NCBI RefSeq assembly: GCF_000723165.1
Contig: NZ_HG322949.1
Coordinates: 951,765-994,170 of the forward strand
Direction of reading: 5' to 3'
DNA length: 42,406 bases
From: Janthinobacterium agaricidamnosum NBRC 102515 = DSM 9628
Lineage (GTDB): Bacteria > Pseudomonadota > Gammaproteobacteria > Burkholderiales > Burkholderiaceae_D
In this document: piece by piece, positions 9,326-18,834 of the stretch
Layout: each line of letters starts with the position of its first letter
Numbering within the stretch: position 1 is the stretch's first letter
Program-made: the position numbers and the translations under genes
The notes under the pieces: generated by a model
Databases searched by the model: none
Told to the model about the DNA's origin: nothing
What the model saw: the letters and a program-made list of their open reading frames with translations, nothing else

Positions 9326-9484
9326 GGCCGGCATAGGGCCGGCCATCACATCGGCCAGTAGCCGATTGCTGATTGAACGATGGGGGAGATGTGGGCGGCG
9401 CTGAAATCGGCCGCTGGAGAAAACACACCTTGCCGGGGCAAGGCGTGCGCAGTCGCGCGTCTTGCTAAGGCTGATCGCCGATCA
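9326..9484 (-). promoter_or_regulatory. Hairpin-rich leader upstream of mgtC
   Basis: The 355 bp between the RND pump and mgtC hold four short inverted repeats, in transcript order: TGATC-GCC-GATCA (9472-9484), CCTTG...CAAGG (9428-9443), TCGGC-CAGTA-GCCGA (9351-9365) and GGCCGGC-ATAGG-GCCGGCC (9326-9344). The last ends 38 bases before the ATG. I could not match them to the M-box or another known Mg2+ leader. Confidence 0.45.
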
Positions 9485-9610
9485 ATAATCGACTACTGTC
9501 ACTGGAACAAGCACCCACGAGTAACTCCATAAATGAATAATGGACAGAGTCTAGCCACGCATCCAACCCATGTCAACTGAACAAGTCTTCAGGGAGCGGC
9601 GCGCAGGCAT

Positions 9611-9635
9611 ATGGCGGCTGCGTCGAAGCCGCCAT
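9611..9635 (-). terminator. Hairpin after the RND multidrug operon
   Basis: ATGGCGGCT and AGCCGCCAT form a perfect 9-bp stem around a 7-nt loop, ending 9 bp past the pump stop codon. There is no T-run, so it is either a weak or Rho-assisted terminator or a 3' stabiliser. Confidence 0.45.
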
Positions 9636-9643
9636 GCGAGGGT

Positions 9644-12600
9644 TTATGTCGCGTCCGGCGCCGGTTTGTCCAGCGCCGCCGGCTGCACTGCGCCGTGTTC
9701 TTCTTCATGGTTGCCCTTGAAGTAGCGCGCCGCCCGTTTGCCCCAGCTGTCGAGGTAGGTGTAGGCCACCGGCACCACCACCAGCGTCAGCAGCGTCGAG
9801 GTCAGCACGCCGCCGATCACCGCGCGGCCCATCGGCGCTTGCGTTTCGCCGCCGTCGCCCATGCCGATCGCCATCGGCAGCATGCCGAACACCATCGCCA
9901 GCGTGGTCATCAGGATAGGCCGCAAACGCACCTGGCCCGCTTCCATGATGGCCTCGACCTGGCCCTTGCCGCCGCGCTGCGCATGGTTGGTGAAATCGAC
10001 CAGCAGGATCGCATTCTTGGTCACCAGTCCCATCAGCATGATGAAGCCGATCACCGAGAAAATATTCAGCGTGCTGCCGGTCGCCAGCAGCGCCGCCAGC
10101 ACGCCGATCAGCGACAGCGGCAGCGACACCATGATCGCGACCGGCTGCAAAAAGCTGCCGAACTGCGACGCCAGCACCAGGTAAATGAAGATGATGGCGA
10201 TGGCCAGCGCGATACCGGCGCTGGCCATGGTTTCCTGCATTTGCTGCGCATTGCCGGCGATGTCGAAGCGCACGCCGGCCGGCAGCTCGATCGCCTTGAT
10301 GGCTTTTTGCACGTCGCCATCGACGTCGCCGGCCGGCCGGCCTTCGACGCCGGCATAGATCGCGACGCGGCGTTGCAGCGCCTGGCGCTTCAGCACTTGC
10401 GGGCTGGACGAGGGGATGAATTCGACCACCTGGCGCAGCGGCACCATCACCGGCTTGCCGTCGGCGTCGAGCTTGCTGGACGCCAGCGCCAGGTCGGCCA
10501 GGTCGGCTACTTTCTGGCGTCCCGATTTCGGCAATTGCACGTTGACGTCATAGTTCTGGCCATCGGCGGCCAGCCAGTGGCTGACGGTGTCGCCGGCCAC
10601 GAACGGCCGCAGCGCGGCGCCGATCTGCTGCACCGACAAACCGAGGTCGCTGGCCAGTTCATTATTGATCTTGACGGTGGTCGACGGATTGGCGCCTTCC
10701 TGGCTGTATTCCATGTCGGCCAATCCCTTGATCGCGCGCATCTTGTCCATCAGGCGGTGCGCTACGTCGTCGAGCTTGCCTTCGTCGGTGCCGAGTATCG
10801 CGATGAAGATCGGTTTCTGGCCGACCGACAAACGGATGCCGGCGATCGGCTGCAAGCGTTCGCGGATCAGCTTTTCCAGTTCCTGTTGCGAGCGGCGCGG
10901 ATGCAGCTTGATGTCGGTCAGTTTCAAATCGACGCGCGCGGTATTGCGGCCGTCCTGGGTGCCGACCACCGCCAGCCGGCTGTCGATTTCCGGGAACTCC
11001 TTCAACGCATCCTCGACTTGCCGCACCTTGCTGTCGGTGTATTCCAGGCTGGAGCCGACCGGCGTCTTGAAGCTCAGGTTGATCCAGCCCTGGTCGGTTT
11101 CCGGAAACATTTCGCCGCCTATCATCGGCACCAGCAGGATGCTGCCGCCAAACAGCGCGAACGCCACCGCCAGCGTCATCTTGCGCCAGCGCAGCGCCAG
11201 TGCCAGTACCTTGCCGTAGCAGACGTGCAAGTGGTCGATGCCGTGCTCGATCCAGGCCATGAAACGGCCCAGCCACGGCGCATACTTGAAGCGGTCCTTG
11301 AGCGGGTCCCGCCACACCGACGACAGCATCGGGTCGAGCGTGAAGCTGACGAACAGCGACACCAGCACGGCTACCGCGACGGTGATGCCGAACTGCAGGA
11401 AGAAGCGGCCGATGATGCCTTGCATGAACGCCACCGGCACGAATACCGCGACGATCGCAAACGTGGTCGCCATTACCGCCAGCCCGATTTCATTGGTGCC
11501 GTCGTTGGCCGCCTTGTAATGGTTCTTGCCCATGCCGAGGTGGCGCACGATGTTTTCGCGCACCACGATGGCGTCGTCGATCAGCAAGCCGATGCACAGC
11601 GACAGCGCCATCAAGGTCAGGAAGTTCAGCGTAAAACCGAACGCCTTCATGGCGATGAAGCTGGCCATCACCGAGATCGGCAGCGTCAGGCCGGTGATGA
11701 TGGTGCTGCGCCACGAATGCAGGAACAGGAACACGATCACCATGGTCAGCACGGCGCCTTCGATGATGGTGCGCTTGACGTTGTCGAGCTGGCTTTGCAC
11801 GCGCACCGATTCATCGTCCAGCACGCGCAGTCTGATATCGGCCGGCAGGGTCTTTTGCAGTTCGGCGGCGACCCGTTCGATGCCGTTGCCGACTTCGACC
11901 ACGTTGGCGTCCTGCACCTTGGTGATTTCGATCGAAATGGCGCGCTCGCCGTTGAGGCGCGAAATCGACAATTCCTCCTGTTCGCCGTCGATCACTTCGG
12001 CCACCTGGTCCAGGTAGACCACGCCGTTGGCGCGGCGCGCCACGATGATGCGGCCGAATTCGCGCGCATCCTTGATCTTGCCTTCGACGCGCACCAACTG
12101 TTCGCTGGCGCCATGGCTGATGCTGCCGGCCGGCAGGTTGGTATTGGTGGCCTGGATCGCGCGGATCACTTCATCGACGCCGATGCCTTGCGCCGCCAGT
12201 TCCACCGGTTTCAGGCTGATCAGGATCTGGCGCGACGCGGTGCCGCTCAATTTGACCTGGCCGACCCCGGCCACGCTCTGGAAGCGCTTGGTGATCACTT
12301 GTTCGGTCAAGGTCGACAAGTCGCGCAGGCTGTGGCCGCTGGAAGTCAGGCTCAGTTGCACGATGGGGCGTTCATTGTCGCCCTCGGCGCGCGCGATGAA
12401 CGGGTCCTTGGCTTCCTTCGGGAAGCGCGGCCGCACCAGCGCCACCTTGTCGCGCAATTCCTGCATCGCCTTGTCCATATTGGTCGACAATTCGAATTCC
12501 AGGTAGACGCCGGAACGGCCTTCCCACGAGTTGGCGCGGATGGTCTTGATGCCGCTGACGGTGTTGACGATGTCTTCGATCGGCCGCGTCAAATCGTTTT

Positions 12601-12778
12601 CGACGGCTTCCGGCGACGCACCCGGATAATTGACTTCGATCGCGGCGAACGGCAGCTGCACGCTGGGCATGCTTTCGATGCCCAGGCCCTTGTAGGAAAA
12701 CAAGCCGAGCACCATCAGCGCCACCATCACCATGGTGGCGAAGACCGGATTCTGGATACTGGTTTTAGTGATCCACAT
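9644..12778 (-). CDS. RND multidrug-type efflux pump (AcrB/MexB/MdtB superfamily, HAE1)
   Basis: 1044 aa. The N-terminus (MWITKTSIQNPVFATM) and the early PGASPEAVE motif are typical of hydrophobe/amphiphile RND pumps. The proton-relay helix has GLLIDDAIVVREN with the paired Asp of AcrB-type pumps, not the DFG...DGA form of metal pumps. Twelve membrane helices and two large porter loops are apparent. It starts 3 bp after the adaptor stop, so the two form an operon. No channel gene follows; a TolC-like protein from elsewhere must be used. Substrate cannot be read from sequence. Confidence 0.9.
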   Translation of the reverse strand: MWITKTSIQNPVFATMVMVALMVLGLFSYKGLGIESMPSVQLPFAAIEVNYPGASPEAVENDLTRPIEDIVNTVSGIKTIRANSWEGRSGVYLEFELSTNMDKAMQELRDKVALVRPRFPKEAKDPFIARAEGDNERPIVQLSLTSSGHSLRDLSTLTEQVITKRFQSVAGVGQVKLSGTASRQILISLKPVELAAQGIGVDEVIRAIQATNTNLPAGSISHGASEQLVRVEGKIKDAREFGRIIVARRANGVVYLDQVAEVIDGEQEELSISRLNGERAISIEITKVQDANVVEVGNGIERVAAELQKTLPADIRLRVLDDESVRVQSQLDNVKRTIIEGAVLTMVIVFLFLHSWRSTIITGLTLPISVMASFIAMKAFGFTLNFLTLMALSLCIGLLIDDAIVVRENIVRHLGMGKNHYKAANDGTNEIGLAVMATTFAIVAVFVPVAFMQGIIGRFFLQFGITVAVAVLVSLFVSFTLDPMLSSVWRDPLKDRFKYAPWLGRFMAWIEHGIDHLHVCYGKVLALALRWRKMTLAVAFALFGGSILLVPMIGGEMFPETDQGWINLSFKTPVGSSLEYTDSKVRQVEDALKEFPEIDSRLAVVGTQDGRNTARVDLKLTDIKLHPRRSQQELEKLIRERLQPIAGIRLSVGQKPIFIAILGTDEGKLDDVAHRLMDKMRAIKGLADMEYSQEGANPSTTVKINNELASDLGLSVQQIGAALRPFVAGDTVSHWLAADGQNYDVNVQLPKSGRQKVADLADLALASSKLDADGKPVMVPLRQVVEFIPSSSPQVLKRQALQRRVAIYAGVEGRPAGDVDGDVQKAIKAIELPAGVRFDIAGNAQQMQETMASAGIALAIAIIFIYLVLASQFGSFLQPVAIMVSLPLSLIGVLAALLATGSTLNIFSVIGFIMLMGLVTKNAILLVDFTNHAQRGGKGQVEAIMEAGQVRLRPILMTTLAMVFGMLPMAIGMGDGGETQAPMGRAVIGGVLTSTLLTLVVVPVAYTYLDSWGKRAARYFKGNHEEEHGAVQPAALDKPAPDAT

Positions 12779-12781
12779 GGC

Positions 12782-13999
12782 TCAGCCCTTCAGCGCGGGC
12801 CTGGTTTCAGCCGTGCTGGCAGGGGGCGCCGGCAATTTCACCCGGTGGCCGGGCTTGACGCCGTCCAGCCTGGCGACGATCACGCTGGCGCCCTGCTCCA
12901 GTCCCTCGGTGACTTCGGCATAACCCTCATCGTCGTTGCGCAAGCCCAGCCTGACCGGTTGCGACACCACCTTGTCGTGTTCGATCTTGTACACCACCTG
13001 CCGGCCCTGCTCGTTGCGCAGCGCGGCCAGCGGCACCAGCGGCATCACGGCCGAGCGTTCGGTGGTGATATTGCCCTTGGCGAACATCCCGCCGCGCAAG
13101 GCGCCATCGCGGTTATCGACCGAGATATACACCAGCATCGCGCGCGAACCGCTCTCGGTGGTCGGGTTGATGCGCACCACCGCGCCGGCAAAGTCGCGCT
13201 CCTGGAAACCGTCGACCTTGAACGTCACTTGCTGGCCAACCTTGATGCGCGGAATTTCCGACGCCGGCACTTGCGCTTCCAGCGTCATCCGCGCCAGGTT
13301 GACGATGGTGTAGACCGGCATGTCGGGCGCCAGCTTTTCGCCGGCCTGCACATGGCGCTTGCTGACGATGCCGGCGATCGGCGCGCGTATCACCGTGTCG
13401 GCCAGCGCGATGCGCGCGATCTCGAGCGTCGCGGCGGCCGACTTGACGTTGGCGCGCGCCAGTTCGACATTGTTCTGGGTCGTATCGTAGGCGGTTTGCG
13501 AAATGTATTTTTGCTTCAGCAAGGCCAGGTTGTTGACTTCATTCTTGTTGGCCAGCGACAAGCGCGCCTGCGCTTCGTCGAGCGCGGCTTGCTGCTGCAT
13601 CAAACGGGCCTTCAGGTCGGCCGTGTCGAGCCGCGCCAGCACTTGTCCGGCGCTCACTTGCATGCCTTCCTGCAGCGTGGTTTCATGCACTTCGCCGGAC
13701 ACCTTGGACTTGATGGTGGCCTGGGTCAGCGGCGTCAGCGAGCCGGACAGCGGTAAATTGACGGTCAGCGAGCGGGCCCCGATGGCGGCCACGTCGCTGC
13801 GCGCCAGTTCATGGATGACCGCTTTCTTTTCTTGCTGGCTTGGCTGGGCCAGCGTGGCGGCCGGCTTTTGTCTTGCCTGCATGACGCTCCAGCCCGCACC
13901 CGCCAGACCCAGCACAATCAGGCCGATCACCGGCGCGCGCCAGCGTTTGCCGCGGGGGGCGGACTGGATGGATGACGGCGGCAAGGTCTCAAGTTTCAT
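12782..13999 (-). CDS. RND efflux periplasmic adaptor (MexA/AcrA superfamily)
   Basis: 405 aa, membrane-fusion subunit for the pump just downstream. It has a single N-terminal membrane anchor at about residues 23-42 with no lipobox Cys, so it is anchored by the helix. Then come a lipoyl half motif (KSKVSGEVHETTLQEGMQV), an alpha hairpin at about 120-190, the second lipoyl half (IRAPIAGIVSKRHVQAGEK), and beta-barrel and membrane-proximal domains. The start ATG at 13999 follows a GAGAAGA stretch. A Pro- and Ala-rich tail (about 385-405) is likely flexible. Confidence 0.88.
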   Translation of the reverse strand: MKLETLPPSSIQSAPRGKRWRAPVIGLIVLGLAGAGWSVMQARQKPAATLAQPSQQEKKAVIHELARSDVAAIGARSLTVNLPLSGSLTPLTQATIKSKVSGEVHETTLQEGMQVSAGQVLARLDTADLKARLMQQQAALDEAQARLSLANKNEVNNLALLKQKYISQTAYDTTQNNVELARANVKSAAATLEIARIALADTVIRAPIAGIVSKRHVQAGEKLAPDMPVYTIVNLARMTLEAQVPASEIPRIKVGQQVTFKVDGFQERDFAGAVVRINPTTESGSRAMLVYISVDNRDGALRGGMFAKGNITTERSAVMPLVPLAALRNEQGRQVVYKIEHDKVVSQPVRLGLRNDDEGYAEVTEGLEQGASVIVARLDGVKPGHRVKLPAPPASTAETRPALKG

Positions 14000-14656
14000 A
14001 TCGGTCTTCTCATCTAGGGGTGGATACGCCTCCGGCGCGGTCGCGGCATGAAGCGACCTTGGGCGGTAACCGGAGCGATACGCTTGCTGGGGTAGCGAAA
14101 CGCCCTGCCTGGCACGGGAACACGCCTGCTCCCTTGCTGCGGCGCGGCGTTTCGCATGTTGTTACTTTATGAAGTTTCCAGCCTGCCAGCCATCGAAATG
14201 CGACAGAATGCTGGAAACCCGGCCTGAAATGCAGAAACCGGGTGTAAAGCGCGGTACTTCGTGCAAGCGCAGGCTGCTGTTCGTTTTCCTTGAACTACAC
14301 TGGCGCTGGGCACCGTAAACCATGGGCAGGCGGCAGGCGGCGATGATGGCTATCGCTGCCGCATTCTTGTGCATTATTGCATAAATAATATGATCGGACT
14401 CATCATGATTAGCGATGCGCCGGCGGTTTGCGCCATCTATCGCCATGGCGTCTTGAATAACGCTATCAGCCTGGCAAAGAGAGGGGCTGGAAGCAGGGAT
14501 GATGGATCGATATGGGATATTGTGAAGCTGGAATGAAACAGGAATACACCAGCATCATTGAGGGGCGTCAATAGGCGGATTGGCCAGCGCGCAAAAATGA
14601 GAGCATGATTGTACGACCGGCCCGATTGACGCCGGCTTTCTGCATCGAGGTGCCGG
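14000..14656. promoter_or_regulatory. Divergent intergenic region with two long inverted repeats
   Basis: 657 bp with no convincing gene. Two perfect inverted repeats lie on the efflux side: GCGAAACGCC (14095-14104) with GGCGTTTCGC (14146-14155), and GTTTCCAGC (14174-14182) with GCTGGAAAC (14210-14218). They could be leader hairpins or regulator sites for the RND operon. The plus-strand promoter at 14367-14394 is listed separately. Short ORFs here look random. Confidence 0.4.
14367..14394 (+). promoter_or_regulatory. Candidate sigma-70 promoter for the GGDEF-EAL gene
   Basis: TTGTGC (14367-14372), 16-bp spacer, TATGAT (14389-14394), in a locally AT-rich patch. The expected leader is about 255 nt. 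Confidence 0.45.
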
Positions 14657-17143
14657 GTGTCTGATTCCATTACTGAACTATCCTCCGGCGCGTCGTCTCC
14701 CTCGGTAGTCACATCCAGTATCGCACTTGAAACATTGTCATGCCTGGTCGATGCGCTTGAACTGGCGCCGGTGGTTGCGGTGCGCAGTTTCGACCGCGCC
14801 GGCATCGTGCATGTGTGGAATCTCAGCGCCGCCGAACTGTACGGGACCAGTGCCTTGAACGCCATCGGCCAGCCGCTGGCGAGTGTGCTGGACTATGGCG
14901 AAGGCAAGGCCGAGTTTGCCGCCGAGATCGAGCAACTGTGGCTGGGGGGCAAGGTGCAGGCGCCGCGCGACTGGCTGGTCAGCAAGGCCGACGGCGCCAC
15001 GCTGTGGATTTATTCCAGCATGTACCCGGTGTTTCGCGCCGGCCGGCTGCACCAGATTTTTTGCATGGATGTCGACATCACCTTGCGCAAGCAGGAAGAA
15101 GATGCGCTGCAACAAGCGGGCGGCAATTTTCGCCAATTATTCGACAAGTCCGCCGATGCGATCCTGCTGATCCAGGACGAGCACATCACCGATGTCAATC
15201 CAGCCGCGCTGGCCTTGTTCCAGTGCGACGGCAAACTGCGCATGCTGGGGCAGCGTTTGTGCGATTTTTCGCCGCTGCAACAGCCTGATGGCGAGTTGTC
15301 GCTCGGCTTGAGTACGCGCATGGCCAGGCAAGTGTATGCCACCGGCAATTGCCGCTACGACTGGCGCTACCTGACGTGCCAGGGCGAGCTGTTCTGGGGC
15401 GAAGTCTTGCTGACGTCGATCACGCTGGACCACGAATACCTGTTTTATGCGGTGATACGCGATATCTCGGCGCGCAGGCTGACCGAGCGTTCGCTGTACC
15501 TGGCGGCGCAAGTGATGGAGCACGCGCGCGATGCGATCCTGGTGACCGACCGCCAGCACATGGTGATCACGGTCAACCGCGCTTATACCGAGATCACCGG
15601 TTTTGACGCTGGCGACATGATCGGCAAGCTGTTCAGCGTGCACCGTTCGGAGCTCGACGAACAGTTTTTTTTTCACCAGATCTGGGCGGAGCTGGAGCGC
15701 AGCGACCATTGGCAGGATGAAATCCTCGGCAAGCGCAAGGATGGCACCTCCTATCCGGGCTGGCTGTCGCTGACGGCGATCCGCGACAGCCAGGGCGAGA
15801 TCAGCAATTACATGGCGATCCTGTCCGACATTACCGACCGCAAGCAGTCGGAAGAGCATACGCGCCACATGGCCGAACACGATTTCCTGACCGACTTGCC
15901 GAACCGGGTCTTGCTGCTCGACCGGCTCAGCCTGGCGCTGGTGGCGGCGCGCCGCCGGCACAGCATGCTGGCCATCCTGTTTCTCGACCTGGATCACTTC
16001 AAGAACATCAACGACACCATGGGCCACCATGTCGGCGACTTGCTGCTGCAGGAAGTGGCGCAGCGCCTGGTGCACTGCGTGCGCGGCGTCGATACGGTCA
16101 GCCGCCAGGGCGGCGACGAGTTCGTCATCATCCTGGCCGATATCGGCGGCATCGACCAGGCCGCGCATGTGGCGGCCAGCGTGCTGCAGGCGGTGACCCA
16201 GCCGTACCAGATCGCGGAATACGAATTGCACGTGTCGACCTCGATCGGCGTCAGCATCTTTCCCAGCGATGGCGAAGACATGGAAACATTGATCAAGAAC
16301 GCCGACATCGCGATGTACCACGCCAAGGAAAACGGCCGCAACGGCTTTCAATTCTTTAACGCCGACATGAATGCCCAGATCGTCGAACGGGTGACCTTTG
16401 AAAACGGCTTGCGCCACGCGCTGGACAACGATGAATTTATCCTGGAATTCCAGCCATCGCTTGATGTGTCCAGCGGCGCCATCGTCGGCGCCGAAGCGCT
16501 GATCCGCTGGCAACATCCGGCACTGGGCTTGCTGAAGCCGGAGCGCTTTATCGCGGTGGCGGAGGATGCCGGTTTGATGATACCGATCGGCAACTGGGTG
16601 TTGCTGCATGCCTGCCTGGCGGCGCAGCGGTGGCATGACGCCGGTTACAAGCTGGTGGTGGCGGTTAATTTGTCGGTGGCGCAATTCATGCAAAAAAACT
16701 TGCCTGCCATCGTCGGCGCCGCACTGGATGAATCGGGTTTGCCGGCGGCCTGCCTGGAGCTGGAAATCACCGAAACCATCATCATGAAGGATGGCATCAA
16801 CGTCAACGACGTGCTGGATCAGTTACACCGGATGGGCGTCCAGCTGGCGATCGACGATTTCGGTACCGGTTATTCGCGGCTGGGGCATCTGCGCAATTAC
16901 CCGATCGACAAACTGAAGATCGACCGCTCCTTCATGGCCGGTGTCGGCGGCGCCGACGACGATGGCACGGTGGCGGCGGCGATCATCGCGATGGCCAAGG
17001 GCTTGAAATTGAAGGTGATCGCCGAAGGCGTCGAAACGGCGCAGCAACTGGCATTCCTGCGCCGGCAAGGTTGCGATCAATACCAGGGCTTTTACGCCAG
17101 CGACGCGGTACGGGCCAGTGAACTCGGCAAGATGTTGCACTAA
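14657..17143 (+). CDS. PAS-PAS-PAS-GGDEF-EAL cyclic-di-GMP turnover protein
   Basis: 828 aa, GTG start with a GAGG about five bases upstream. Three PAS domains (about residues 30-145, 150-275 and 280-400) are followed by a diguanylate cyclase domain with GGDEF at 485-489 and an RxxD inhibitory site (RGVD) five residues before it. The EAL domain has EAL at 613-615, and the other catalytic signatures are present: VAVNLSVAQF, ELEITE, DDFGTGYSRL, LKIDRSF, AEGVET and Gln in the last motif. Both activities therefore look possible. No membrane helix is seen, so it is a cytosolic sensor; the PAS ligand is unknown. It converges with the gene at 17214. Confidence 0.93.
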   Translation: MSDSITELSSGASSPSVVTSSIALETLSCLVDALELAPVVAVRSFDRAGIVHVWNLSAAELYGTSALNAIGQPLASVLDYGEGKAEFAAEIEQLWLGGKVQAPRDWLVSKADGATLWIYSSMYPVFRAGRLHQIFCMDVDITLRKQEEDALQQAGGNFRQLFDKSADAILLIQDEHITDVNPAALALFQCDGKLRMLGQRLCDFSPLQQPDGELSLGLSTRMARQVYATGNCRYDWRYLTCQGELFWGEVLLTSITLDHEYLFYAVIRDISARRLTERSLYLAAQVMEHARDAILVTDRQHMVITVNRAYTEITGFDAGDMIGKLFSVHRSELDEQFFFHQIWAELERSDHWQDEILGKRKDGTSYPGWLSLTAIRDSQGEISNYMAILSDITDRKQSEEHTRHMAEHDFLTDLPNRVLLLDRLSLALVAARRRHSMLAILFLDLDHFKNINDTMGHHVGDLLLQEVAQRLVHCVRGVDTVSRQGGDEFVIILADIGGIDQAAHVAASVLQAVTQPYQIAEYELHVSTSIGVSIFPSDGEDMETLIKNADIAMYHAKENGRNGFQFFNADMNAQIVERVTFENGLRHALDNDEFILEFQPSLDVSSGAIVGAEALIRWQHPALGLLKPERFIAVAEDAGLMIPIGNWVLLHACLAAQRWHDAGYKLVVAVNLSVAQFMQKNLPAIVGAALDESGLPAACLELEITETIIMKDGINVNDVLDQLHRMGVQLAIDDFGTGYSRLGHLRNYPIDKLKIDRSFMAGVGGADDDGTVAAAIIAMAKGLKLKVIAEGVETAQQLAFLRRQGCDQYQGFYASDAVRASELGKMLH

Positions 17144-17148
17144 TCTGT

Positions 17149-17212
17149 AGCGTCCGGCAAAACGCCCATGGCGGCGTTGCATCGCCTTGTCCTGAGCATT
17201 TTGCCGGACGCT
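17149..17212. terminator. Bidirectional terminator-like inverted repeat
   Basis: AGCGTCCGGCAAAA (17149-17162) and TTTTGCCGGACGCT (17199-17212) pair perfectly over 14 bp, between the stop codons of two convergent genes. The A and T runs sit at the inner ends of the arms. The 36-nt loop can form a smaller CGCC/GGCG stem. Confidence 0.65.
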
Positions 17213-17213
17213 G

Positions 17214-18197
17214 TTACAAACCGATGCGTATCCGGGCCAGCACCTGTCCATGGTCCGACGCTTCGGGTAGCGCCTGCAATAAATGGTCATTCAGGTAAAT
17301 CACGTCCAGCACTGCGCCGATCGCATGGCGCGAGGCCGGGTTGAATTCTTCCGATACCAGGATATGATCGATGGTCATGTAATGGCCGTCGTGTACATTG
17401 GTATAGGCGACGTGGCGCAGGAAATCCTGGCGCAACTGGATGTGCCGGCTGTCGTACATGCGGTCGGCCAATGCATGGCCTTCGTCCAGCGATGCGCCGG
17501 CCCCCAGCACGATGCCGGTGGTGACGGCGTCGGCGACATCGTTGAAATCGCCGAGCACGATGCGCGGCTGGCGGGTACGCTGGCCGATTTGCGACAGCAG
17601 CACGCGCAGCGCCACCGCTTCGGCGCCGCGCCGTATCAGCGAGCGCAAATTGGCCATCGCGTACGGCAGCGTATCAGCGGCCGGCTTGCCGTCGTCGCCA
17701 TTGCGGTAATCGGGGCGGCGCGATTTCAAATGGATCACCAGCACGTCGATGCCGCGCCCGTCCGGCAACAGCACTTGCGCATGCAGCGGGGCGCGCGCAA
17801 AACGGTCGGCCCCATGATCGCCATTGCCGCCGGGTATCAGCAAGCCTTCCGGAAACACCGCATAGACCTGGGCCGGGCCGGCCAGCGGCAAACGCGACAC
17901 CAGCGCCACGTTCGGCGTCAGGCGCGCGCCGTCGATCGACAGGTCGGCGTCGAAACCGGCATGCCACGCGCCGCGGTATTTTTCGGTGCGCGACAGCACG
18001 TCCAGCAGGACCGCCTGCGAAAAAATCTCCTGGAAGCCGATCACGTCGGCGTCGAGCCGGTCCAGCTGGCGCGCGGTCCAGTTGACCTTGGCCTCGTATT
18101 GCAGCGGCGTCAGCGGTTCCAGGTTATCGTACAATTTTGCCCCGACCGGCCCCAGATTGCAGACATTGAAGGTGGCAAAGCGGATTTCTTGCTGCAT
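17214..18197 (-). CDS. Endonuclease/exonuclease/phosphatase (EEP) family protein
   Basis: 327 aa from the ATG at 18197, which has GGGAG eight bases upstream; a start five codons earlier is less likely. Motifs of the Mg2+-dependent EEP fold are in order: FATFNVCNLG near the N-terminus, DVIGFQEIF (catalytic Glu), VLVIHLKSR, VLGDFNDVAD, and ASDHGQVLARI at the end (Asp-His pair). There is no signal peptide, so it is probably cytosolic. The substrate (DNA, phospholipid or other phosphodiester) cannot be told. It is divergent from ybaK with only a short gap. Confidence 0.85.
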   Translation of the reverse strand: MQQEIRFATFNVCNLGPVGAKLYDNLEPLTPLQYEAKVNWTARQLDRLDADVIGFQEIFSQAVLLDVLSRTEKYRGAWHAGFDADLSIDGARLTPNVALVSRLPLAGPAQVYAVFPEGLLIPGGNGDHGADRFARAPLHAQVLLPDGRGIDVLVIHLKSRRPDYRNGDDGKPAADTLPYAMANLRSLIRRGAEAVALRVLLSQIGQRTRQPRIVLGDFNDVADAVTTGIVLGAGASLDEGHALADRMYDSRHIQLRQDFLRHVAYTNVHDGHYMTIDHILVSEEFNPASRHAIGAVLDVIYLNDHLLQALPEASDHGQVLARIRIGL

Positions 18198-18233
18198 AAT
18201 TAGAACTCCCATTGAACGATTAGCGTATCACGC

Positions 18234-18725
18234 ATGGCTAAAAAAGAGCACATTTCCGAAACGCAGGCGACGCAATTGCTGCGTAAACATCAAGTCGCGT
18301 TTTCCGAACATCCCTATCCCTACCAGGAACATGGCGGCACCAGCGTGTCGGCGCGCGAGTTGGGCGTCGACGAACATGCGGTCGTCAAAACCCTGGTGAT
18401 GCAGGACGAGGGCGCCAAGCCGCTGATCGTGCTGATGCATGGCGATTGCAAGGTGTCGACCAAGAACCTGGCCCGTGAAATCCCGTGCAAATCGGTCGAA
18501 CCGTGCAAACCGGACGTGGCGCAGCGCCATTCCGGCTACATGATAGGCGGCACGTCGCCGTTCGGCACCAAGAAAACGATGCCGGTGTATGTGGAAGCGA
18601 GCATCCTCGATTTGGCGTTGATCTACATCAACGGCGGCCGGCGCGGTTTCCTGATCGGCGTGGCGCCGCAAGTGTTGCTGGATGTTTTGGGGGCCAAACC
18701 AGTCCATTGCGCTTTAAAAGAATAA
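18234..18725 (+). CDS. ybaK: Cys-tRNA(Pro)/Cys-tRNA(Cys) deacylase YbaK
   Basis: 163 aa, standard size for YbaK/EbsC. It hydrolyses Cys mischarged on tRNA(Pro) in trans. Typical features are EHGGTSVSARELGVDEHAVVKTL, the substrate-pocket Lys region (DCKVSTKNLAREI), and the GYMIGGTSPFGTKKTMPVYVE block, here quoted only by its first residues GYMIGGTSPFG. The catalytic Lys in the VVKTL strand is present. It reads divergently from the EEP gene and ends about 110 bp before plsY. Confidence 0.92.
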   Translation: MAKKEHISETQATQLLRKHQVAFSEHPYPYQEHGGTSVSARELGVDEHAVVKTLVMQDEGAKPLIVLMHGDCKVSTKNLAREIPCKSVEPCKPDVAQRHSGYMIGGTSPFGTKKTMPVYVEASILDLALIYINGGRRGFLIGVAPQVLLDVLGAKPVHCALKE

Positions 18726-18834
18726 CAGTGCTCGCTATTAAAAAATTTCTTGACGGATAGCCGCCAGTACAGGCGCTTGGTGTATATTCATCAGCCCCGG
18801 CGGACAGCGCCGGCAAGACAATACAAGGGATGAA

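Noticed and set aside
9289..9484. M-box Mg2+ riboswitch before mgtC
   Set aside because: The conserved M-box sequence blocks were not found; only generic hairpins are present.
14162..14446. Short ORFs in the 14.0-14.65 kb intergenic region
   Set aside because: Random-looking composition and no start signals; the region is better explained as control DNA.
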